Source: Neofusicoccum parvum (Eukaryota > Ascomycota > Dothideomycetes > Botryosphaeriales > Botryosphaeriaceae). From it: a stretch of DNA of 64,000 bases. The stretch's first letter is position 1. Every line of letters starts with the position of its first letter. Location of the stretch: positions 1,054,001 through 1,118,000 of the forward strand of contig CP087212.1 in assembly GCA_020912385.1 (NCBI GenBank). The letters are read 5' to 3'. The notes beneath the pieces are model-generated. The model saw only the letters and a list, made by a program, of their open reading frames with translations, did not search any database and was not told the origin of the DNA. The position numbers and the translations under genes are program-made. Shown piece after piece: positions 56,501-64,000 of this stretch.

Positions 56501-57640
56501 ATGGCTGAGGGAGAGTGGACAAAGCTGTCCGAAATCGACCCGGAGTTCAAAAAGGTACAAATCCGCCTCATGCAAGCCGTCTATATCGATTAACGCCCGC
56601 CACTCGAGCAGCTTCTTGAAGAGACACCACCGCTTCCGGGTCTCGGCGATGGTCAAGACATTCCAGCGCTGCGAGAGCGCCTCTCCGCCGCCAAGAGAGA
56701 CATGAACGCCAAACTCCTCGGAAGTTCCAGCGCCGGCGTCGACGTCTCAGACAACGTCATCCCCGCACGCGACGGCTTTAATCTCTTAATCCGGATCTAC
56801 AAACCCAGCAGCCCTCCTCCCGGTGGCAGCCCTCTTGCCGTCATCCTTCATGGTGGTGGATTCTGTCTTGGCGGTCTCGAAAACGAGGAGCTCACTTGCC
56901 GCAATTTTGCGAAGGAGCTGGGCTGTGTGGTGGTCAATGTCGATTACAGGCTTGCGCCTGAGCATCCGTTTCCAGCCGCTGTTCAGGATTCGTGGGATGC
57001 TGTCAAATGGGTAAATCGCCGAGCCTGAAATGAATCTAAGCGAACGCTGATCAATTTGTCGTACCTTTAGGCAGCTACCAATGCCTCTAGCCTAGGTGCG
57101 AATCCTTCCAAGGGGTTTGTCGTGGGGGGCACGTCGGCCGGCGGCAATCTGTCTGCTGTCGTTGGCACACTAGCTCGAGATGACAAGCTCTCCCCTCCCC
57201 TAACTGGGCTGCTCCTCCTGGTTCCAAGCTTGACAAACAGTTATGGGCCGCCCTTGAAGTACAAGCCCGAGCTTCAGTCATTCGATCAGAACAAAAGCGC
57301 TCCAATACTGGATAAGAAAGCCATCGACACGTTTTTCAGTGCCTACAATCCCGATCGTGACTCTCGTTTATTCAACCTGTACACCGAAAGGGATCCTGTC
57401 AGTCGCGCCGGGCTACCCCCTGTTTACTTTCAGGTCTGCGGGCTGGATCCGCTAAGAGATGAGGCTTTGATTTTCGAAAGGGAACTGAGAACGGAGCATG
57501 GAACGCCGACGAAACTGCAGCTCTATCCGGGCCTGCCGCACAGCTTCTGGAGCTTTTACCCGCAGCTTCAAACGAGCAAGAAATGGGTCAGAGACACGCT
57601 CGAAGGTATGAAATGGCTCCTCGAGAGAGAAGAGAAATGA
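56501..57640 (+). CDS. Alpha/beta hydrolase, HSL-type esterase/lipase
   Basis: A serine hydrolase of the hormone-sensitive-lipase family (abhydrolase_3). Exons 56501-56554, 56612-57010 and 57071-57640 give 340 aa. The start MAEGEWTKLSEIDPEFKK joins to LLEETPPLPG. The oxyanion motif is HGGGF (His98), the nucleophile elbow is GTSAGG (Ser173), the acid is in GLDPLRDE (Asp277) and the base is in GLPHSFW (His308), so the triad is complete. No signal peptide, so likely intracellular. Many fungal relatives act on short-chain esters or secondary metabolites; the substrate cannot be read. The neighbours give no clue. Confidence 0.93.
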
Positions 57641-57786
57641 GGGGATAAAAGAAAGGAAACATGGGAGGGTGAAGGGCCGGCTTTCTTGTTCAGCATTTTC
57701 GATCCTTCTCGCAGTCTGGAGGTCTATTGACATGTTATCACAATCTGATCCCTTTGAGTCCTGTCTTTCTCTAGGCAGTGTCAGCT

Positions 57787-59636
57787 TCACTGGTCTGCTT
57801 TGGTATTTCTTTCTTTCTCGCGCTTTGCGAGCATCGGCTGCAGCGTTTGCTTCATCATGCCGCAGAAGCTCTCGAACAGCACTTTGTCTTGTCCTTGCAC
57901 CCATCTGATCACCAACTCGTCGGTCTGGACACTAATCTCGAAGCCAAGGGCAATGTCATTCTCGCTCTCTTCCTTTAGCTCCGGCTCTTTCTGCCCTGTT
58001 GGCTGCTGCCCAGCTCCTTCCCTCTTCCTCTTTCTTCTTGCGGATCGCGACCAGACATTCTTAGTCGCTCGCCCATATCCAAGGTGGAGTCCGTCATTCC
58101 ATTTCCATTGGAGTTCCAGATTGTGCATTGTGTCGTCTATTGTCTTCGTGAGTCGGTCCATTGGGACTTCCGAGATGGGAAGTTTGTAGTCTGCCGGTAA
58201 GGGCAGTATGTGCTTGATGTTCATGTCTCGACGAGCAATCTCCTGGCCAAAGATTAGTATCGGCTGGGATGCGAGAGTTTGTTTGGAGTCCTAGAATGCA
58301 TACCGCACTTGGTCGAAGGTCACGCCAACTCCATCCAACAGCCCATCGTCTGGTCTTATGCTGCGCGCCCAGGCAGCACACGGCCCAGTTCTTGCAGCCG
58401 ACCTCCTTCAATCTCTCGACAAGCTTGATGGTGCTTGACAACTTGCCCAGCATTGAAGTGTACCATGCAACCTTCTTGCCAAGATCAAGGCTCTCTTCAA
58501 CCATGCGCAGCACGAAGCCCAGGTCACCTCCCTCTGTCACCATCTCCACTTCTGCGCCGGTGCATACGGAGTTAGGCCCCTTTGCTTTGCCTTCGCCAGA
58601 GATAGAGGCCTTCCACTCCTCGACAGACGCGAAGAACGGCGGATTGCAAATGGTGAAGTCGAGGTGATCGAGCTCAAGTGCGGCGAGCGGGATCAGAGGA
58701 TCGGTTGGCTTCGTCTTCATGACATGACAGCGCGGCGAAAATCCGTTTGCCTGGACATTCCGGAGAGCGTGGGAGAAGTTGAGCTGGTCGATATCGGTTG
58801 CGTTCATACGCCACTTTGGCCGTGCCTGTAATGCCAGGAGTGTGTATATGCAGGATGCTCCGCAGCCGCTGATCTATGTGAGATGAAATTTGGATTACTC
58901 AGCAAAGGGAACTCACATATCTAGGCCTACCACCTGGCGCTCATGGTTCGGGTTTGGGAGGAGCGAAGTGCCCTCGACCTCAAACGAGTCATAATAAGAA
59001 GGGTTGATTGACTCGACGAGGTCCTGGATCCAGCGAACGTAGAGATACCTGGAAGACAGTCAGAAACCCCATTTGGAGAAATAAATGCGGCAGCAGCAGG
59101 CTTCTTCGCCTGCACGGCAAAGGCGGGATCGGTCCCTTCAGTGATATGACAGAAGACCGTCTCTCTGCGGGCAGCGGAGACATCCCTCCGGAAGCGAAAG
59201 TGCAGGAAGAAACAAAAGAGGATCATCCGAGTGAGGGCCCAGAGTAACGATGCGAAAAGACTGGATTGAGAAAGGAGAAAGACTGATGGAGGCGGGGGTG
59301 AAGGTAAGGCGCTGGAGACTGGAGACACTTACCGGGATGTCTAGAGGCGGCAGCAGGTCAGTCAACACGCATGCGGGACGGGTCGGAAGCAGGAAAGATC
59401 ATCGGCGCTTACAGGAGGACACAGCCGGTCGGGGGGGAGGTCGACGGCGAGGCCAAAGTCTCGGTTCAGCAACGACGCGGTCAGCTGTCTAGTCGGCGTC
59501 AGCCCTATGTACCCGGCGATGCACTGACCGCGGCGAGCGACACGCACCTCACAGCGCGCGGGTCGTGGAAGTCGACCCTATCCTTGGTCGAGCAGCGGAT
59601 CTCAGTCAGATCCGGGTCTTCTTCTCCGTGGAGCAT
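57787..59636 (-). CDS. METTL16-type RNA N6-adenosine methyltransferase
   Basis: A Rossmann-fold methyltransferase of the METTL16/DUF890 family, which methylates U6 snRNA in animals and fission yeast (Mtl16). Exons (minus strand) are 59636-59548, 59488-59413, 59340-59333 (8 nt), 59048-58917, 58868-58304 and 58242-57787, giving 441 aa. The N-terminus RVDFHDPRAVR joins to LTASLLNRDFGLAVDLPPDR and LCPP. After the micro-exon, YLYVRWIQDLVES follows. SAM binding is in VVGLDIGCGASCIYTLLALQ across intron 4, and the catalytic NPPF is at residues 177-180 in DFTICNPPFF. The C-terminus contains a basic KRKR patch and GFEISVQTDELVIRWVQGQD. It lacks the long vertebrate C-terminal RNA-binding region. The 8-nt exon is required to keep frame between exons 2 and 4. 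Confidence 0.87.
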
Positions 59637-60270
59637 GGTTGCCCGGGAAGGGTTGGCAGCGCGGTGTCAAAGTTTGAAGGAGGATCCGCGATGGGTGGGT
59701 GCTCAGTGCAAATCCCATTTCGTTACGCCTGCAGGGCACGCCTGTGTCGCAGCTGCCCTCTCGCACCCTCGCCGAGCAGAAATTAGAGGGGCGCCGGAGC
59801 ACTCATCCGGACGATTCTGTCGCATTTATTGTGCCCTCTCACGTCCGGGTACACGCTCCAACGGCAGCCGTCTGGTTGCATGTGGTCGTTCGCGCTACCT
59901 GGCTGCCGAAGACGCAATCCCTCTGCATCCACTCTACCACAGAAGCACCAACGCAACGCAGGATCTCGGCGTTCATGCTCACATATTGGGATATACCAAC
60001 TGAGTTACACCTCTATAGTGAATTGAAGCAGTCGTTCGGATGATGAAATGCAACAAGAATCATGCCGAGCCCATCCGGACGAACGCTTCAACTCCGAGCA
60101 TACAGTCGATCTCCCGGAAGAGACCTAGACGTTGCGAACGAATCATACGAAGGACATGAAAGTCGTCAAGCAGTTTTTCCAACGCCTCGCCGATAGACCT
60201 GTGCATCCGTGGCACTCCCAGGAAACCCACAACGGTAAAAAGCCCACTCGGCGTGTTTCTTCATCCGTCT
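59637..60270. other. Intergenic region
   Basis: Promoter of the METTL16-type gene and 3' end of MET8, same strand. No clear motif or gene. Confidence 0.5.
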
Positions 60271-61135
60271 TTACCACCACCCAAATGCGCCGAATGAACC
60301 AACCGTGCTCACCTTGTGGCCGTACCTGACCTCCTGGAATGAAGGGATCGTATTGGGCTTGTAGAAGCCCAGTAGCTTCTCCATATCGGCGTCGTCCATT
60401 TCAACCAAACTGTCCAGGCTCCACGATTCGCACACCTTGGACATCCTGCGCTGCCGTTAGCACCTTTTCTCTGCCAAGCCCCTGCGTAATTACTCGCCAT
60501 TGCATGCGCTTTGGGCCTTCTTCCTGTCCTGGCGCGATCTTCCTCAGCTTCCGCCGCAGCTGTCCGACCTTCTGGATTGCGGCGCCGATGTTGGGCGGCA
60601 GGGTTGCGGCTATCTGCCTCCGCACGATATTGGCCAGCCGCGGCCCGTTGCCATTGGTGCTGACCATGATCTGCAGCGGGCCATCGCGGTGCACGCTTCC
60701 AAAGTAGAAGTCACACTCGGGAGGCACGTCGGCAATGTTTGCTGCTATCCGTCTCTCCTTGCACAACTTGTATATCTGGGTGGAAGCCTCCGGGTCGTCG
60801 ACAGCGGTGAGCACCATGTCGACGCCGTCGAGGTCGGACGGCTCGAATTTGCGATCGACATAGTCGACCTGCTTTTGGGCAATACGGTATGCAACCTCGT
60901 CGTTCAGACCGTCGGCGGGCGAGACGACGGTAACCTTGGCATCAGCATTCAGGACGTTGAGAATGCGGCCGGCGGCCACCTGGGCTTATCGTCAACGTCA
61001 ACACTGGGAGAACGAGGGTGGAAGTGCGCATGCGCCTACCTCGCCGCCGCCGACCACGAGCACGCGCTTGTTGCGCACCTGCCAGGCAAGGATGAGCGAG
61101 CCGCCGCCCTGGACCTCGGGGTATCGGTCGGCCAT
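60271..61135 (-). CDS. MET8: Siroheme synthase Met8 (precorrin-2 dehydrogenase/ferrochelatase)
   Basis: A bifunctional enzyme that oxidises precorrin-2 to sirohydrochlorin with NAD and inserts iron to make siroheme, the cofactor of sulfite and nitrite reductases. Exons (minus strand) are 61135-61040, 60979-60494 and 60450-60271, giving 253 aa. MADRYPEVQGGGSLILAWQV leads to the Rossmann motif VLVVGGGE joined to VAAGRILNVL across intron 1. LTAVDDPEASTQIY and IAANIADVPPECDFYFGSVH contain the expected acidic active-site region. GDGPL-type RDGPLQIMVSTNGNGPRLAN follows. The C-terminal part after intron 2 is RRMSKVCESWSLDSL, ending GSFGAFGWW. The last acceptor is chosen to keep the family reading; an alternative CAG six nt later breaks it. 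Identity is secure. Confidence 0.92.
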
Positions 61136-61625
61136 GGTGAACCGGTGGTGGAGCGACGCAGAGGAGAGCGAGCGGACACGGCGGACGGAGGAAGGAATTG
61201 TGGTATCGATAGCGCGGAGAAAGCAGCGCAGCCATCCATGAATGATGAGATCAGCGCTGCCGCTCACAAGCCACACCCGTGGCGCCCATCCAGCGCCAGG
61301 GTATGCCGAGCGCTGGGCCGCCAGCGGCCGACCGGAGACGCCAACGCTGTGGCGGCCGCCGTGCCAGCGCGAGCGTGCAGCCGGCGGTGCGCGTGAAGCG
61401 GCGGGGTGTGCTGTAGGCGGGGAGCTGCGGTGGGCAGCGCTGAGGCGCTGTCTGCAACCCAGGGCGGCGGACGAGCGAGGAGGGCATGCGGTGCCTGGGC
61501 CTCCGCTGCGCTGCGGCGCCTCAGTGCTCCGCCGGCCTGCCGCTAGTCAGGCCCCACGCCAGCTGCACCACCGCCTCGCCCAGCATGCTGACGACGCCCG
61601 CCGCGACTCCCTGCTCAGCACCATC
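61136..61625. other. Divergent intergenic region
   Basis: About 490 nt, GC-rich, shared promoter of MET8 (minus) and the Vac1-like gene (plus). The upstream open frame of the latter extends into it but lacks protein-like composition. Confidence 0.5.
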
Positions 61626-63698
61626 ATGACCTCGCGCCCGGGCAGGTCGCTGGGCGGCGGTCGCACCCTGGGCAGCGCAAAGGCGCTGTCGCCCGCCGCC
61701 GACCCCCGTCCACATCACCACCACCGCAACTCCAGTCTGCTCTCGCCATCCGAGAGCTCCGTTTCGCTCGCCTCGCAGTCCTCAGTCTCGCCCGCCTCGA
61801 CCATCGACCCCGAGAGCCTGACCGCGCGCGTCACGCTCGAACATTCCGACAATGTCCAGGTCGCCTCCGCCAGCTCGCGCCTCGTGTGCCCCATCTGCAA
61901 CGAGGAGATGGTGACGCTGCTGCAGCTCAACCGCCATCTGGACGATCTACACCAGAATCTCCAGGAGGTCGAGCAGGACGAAATCCAGACCTGGTTCCGC
62001 ACCCAGATGGTCAAGGCCAAGAAGTTCCAGCCGCTCGCCGTCCTGAACCAGAAGCTCAAAGGCCTCGATGTCTTCGAATCCAACGACTCGCCCTTTTTGC
62101 CCACCCCCGCCCAAGCGCCGGCCGCCCACGCCCAACCTGAAATTCAGCGCCCGCTGGACCCGGAGGAGCTCGTGACGCGCACACACTGGCAACGTCCGTC
62201 CTACGCCGACCCCTGTGGCGAGCCGACATGCGAGAAGAGACTCGGTGCCGCCAACGGCAGCGTCAACTGCAGGAAATGCGGCCGGCTGTTTTGTGAGGAG
62301 CATACCATGTACCAGATGAAACTTTCGCGCTCCGCGCAGCACGAGCCGGTGCGCGGCATTTGGTGTCGCGTGTGCGAGACGTGCTACAAGTCCAGGGACG
62401 GCTACAACGACCACAACGGCGCCGAGCGCAACCACACCGCCGCCTTCACCGCCATCCGCAGAAAGCATGTTGACAAGGCCAATCTGGACATTGGTCGCCT
62501 GGAGAAGCGTCTCACGAAGCTCACCCAGCTGCTCGCCGATCCCCCGCCCCCTGAACAGCAATCCGGCGCTGGAAGCCTGATCTGGCCACTTTCAGGCGCA
62601 AAGGCCCAGCAACGCGCTTTGGAGCAGTCCATAATAGGCTGGGAAGACGATGCTAGTGTACTGCAGTGTCCGTTCTGCCAGCAAGAGTTCACCAGCTACA
62701 CGTTCAGACGTCATCATTGTCGTCTGTGCGGGCGCGTCGTGTGCGGTGATCCAAAGACGAGCTGCTCCACAGAGGTGGGATTGAGCGTGGCAGCGCGTAA
62801 GTTATCTGGGGTGGTCATGAGGGGGCTGATACTGATCCGTTTCAGCAGCTGACAAAGCTTCAGAGAAGTCAGTTGGCCAGGTCAATGTCGACGTGCGTAT
62901 GTGTCAAGACTGCAGACACACTCTCTTCAGTAAAAGCGATTTCGCCCGAGAATCTTCCGAGAAACCTCGCGATCAACGCGCGTACGAGAATCTGGTGCAA
63001 TTTGAACGTGGCATCCGATTACTTCTTCCACGATTTCAGAAGTTGTTGGCCGCTTTGCAGTATGCATATCACCAAGCATTGCGTGCGAGGAGAAGAGCTA
63101 AGCTGTTTTCAGGGATCCCGAACACCCGCCGACACCAACCCAACTCCAAGATGCAACGAAGGTTCGAAAACGCCTAATGGACGCCTTTTCTCAGTATGAC
63201 ACCGCGGCGCGCCGGATACGCGACTTTCCCACCGAATCACCCACCCAGAGTCGATTACAAAAAGCTGTATACCAGCAAGCATATCACTTCCTCAGTCTTC
63301 ACATGCTTCCCCTTAAGTCTTTGCCCAAAATCCTCAAGCATGCCTCCCCGAACGGAGCTCAGGCAAAACCAAATGGACGATCCAACGGTGCTCTTGCGGC
63401 TATCAAGTACAACGATATCGACAGTGGTAGCGTTGCAAGCAGCAGCAGTGCGATAACATCGATGGAAGCCGAAGAAAAAGAACTGAGAGAACGACTGATC
63501 GTTCTGGAAGAGCAAAAGTTCTTCGTACAGGAAATGATTGCAGATGCTAACCGCCGGCGCAAGTATGACGAAGTCAGCTCATTGGCACAGAACGTCGAGG
63601 ATTTGAGCAAGGAAATCGATCAGATAAACGGCCAACTAAATCAACTGGACTTCGCGGCTGCGTACAGTGGGGAGATGTTCCCACCACCATCGAATTAA
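61626..63698 (+). CDS. Vac1/Pep7-like FYVE protein (Rabenosyn-type)
   Basis: An endosomal tether needed for Golgi-to-endosome traffic, linking PI3P, Rab5-type GTPases and the SM protein Vps45. Exons 61626-62796, 62846-63059 and 63113-63698 give 656 aa. A Ser-rich start is followed by a C2H2 zinc finger at 88-109 (LVCPICNEEMVTLLQLNRHL). A first FYVE-like finger spans about 195-265 (CEKRLG, CRKCGRLFCEEH, CRVCETCY). The second FYVE domain has CPFCQQEF, then RRHHCRLCGRVVCGD with the PI3P-binding RRHHCR core, and closes with MCQDCRHTLF after intron 1. The C-terminus is coiled coil (MEAEEKELRERLIVLEEQKF), ending FAAAYSGEMFPPPSN. Domain order matches yeast Vac1. Start 61626 (MTSRPGRSLGGG) is the most likely. 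Confidence 0.93.
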
Positions 63699-64000
63699 CA
63701 CGCGAAGCTCCGGTCCCCTTGATTCTGGATACAGATGCCGCACAAATACCTGGCAAGCCACCATTGTTGCCTTCGGCCACCTTGGCTTGCGACTTCGTCT
63801 TTTCATTACACCACTGGCAGATTGGCCCCGGAAAGATCCGGCCTGACCGACATCCTTGCCCAAATTATTTCCTCGTAATACTGTAGCGTACGCAGATCGC
63901 ACGTTCTCCTGTGACATTTTAGAGCATTTCTTCCTTGCGTCGGTTTTGGGTGGCTTTGGGAGTCTCATGGGATTAGCATCATGGAGAGGCGTTACGGATT
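63699..64000. other. Intergenic right edge
   Basis: About 300 nt past the Vac1-like stop; a minus-strand open frame here has no protein-like composition. Nothing supported. Confidence 0.45.

Noticed and set aside
1..64000. tRNA genes, rRNA, CRISPR arrays, intact transposons, secondary-metabolite cluster
   Set aside because: No tRNA B-box-like element with matching arms, no regular spacer-repeat array, no transposase or reverse transcriptase motif, and no PKS/NRPS/terpene core gene was found by eye. A tRNA scan would be decisive for the first.

Overview
The window is nuclear DNA of a filamentous ascomycete (Pezizomycotina, most likely Dothideomycetes; the class is inferred from the gene set and not proven). 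Genes lie on both strands, are separated by 0.1-3 kb, and carry short GT-AG introns of about 50-125 nt with CTNAC-like branch points. Genes are GC-rich. I resolved about 28 protein genes. Exon limits come from reading frames, splice sites and family motifs; no transcript evidence was available.

Left part (1-19.7 kb): the 3' part of a mitochondrial carrier (Mme1-like), a zinc alcohol dehydrogenase, two unrecognised small proteins, a DJ-1/PfpI protein, a short-chain dehydrogenase whose catalytic tyrosine appears lost, a mitochondrial K+/H+ exchange-related protein, a Srf1-like membrane protein, a Cys/Arg-rich orphan, a thioredoxin with a tail, and a small orphan on the minus strand inside a gene-poor stretch.

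Middle (19.7-44.7 kb): a Spo71-like PH protein, a class V aminotransferase (cysteine desulfurase-like), a GCP5/6-type gamma-tubulin complex protein, a proline/histidine-rich single-pass membrane protein, Lsm4, a mitochondrial PPR protein, a PTEN-type phosphatase, an AAA ATPase with a poly-serine/lysine N-terminus, and a GNAT acetyltransferase.

Right part (44.7-64 kb): two long gene-free gaps around a DUF1275 membrane protein, then the La protein divergent from mitochondrial ribosomal protein uS4m, a secreted three-domain chitin-binding protein, an HSL-type esterase, a METTL16-type RNA methyltransferase, the siroheme synthase Met8, and the FYVE protein Vac1/Pep7.

The gene content is mostly housekeeping. 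I see no biosynthetic cluster, intact transposon, tRNA or CRISPR array. The points most worth checking are the degenerate SDR active site, unusually small coding exons (two of ATG only, one of 17 nt, one of 8 nt), an Arg/Ser insert in the DJ-1 protein, a PPxY-bearing membrane protein, and the orphan proteins. No clearly new multi-gene system is visible.
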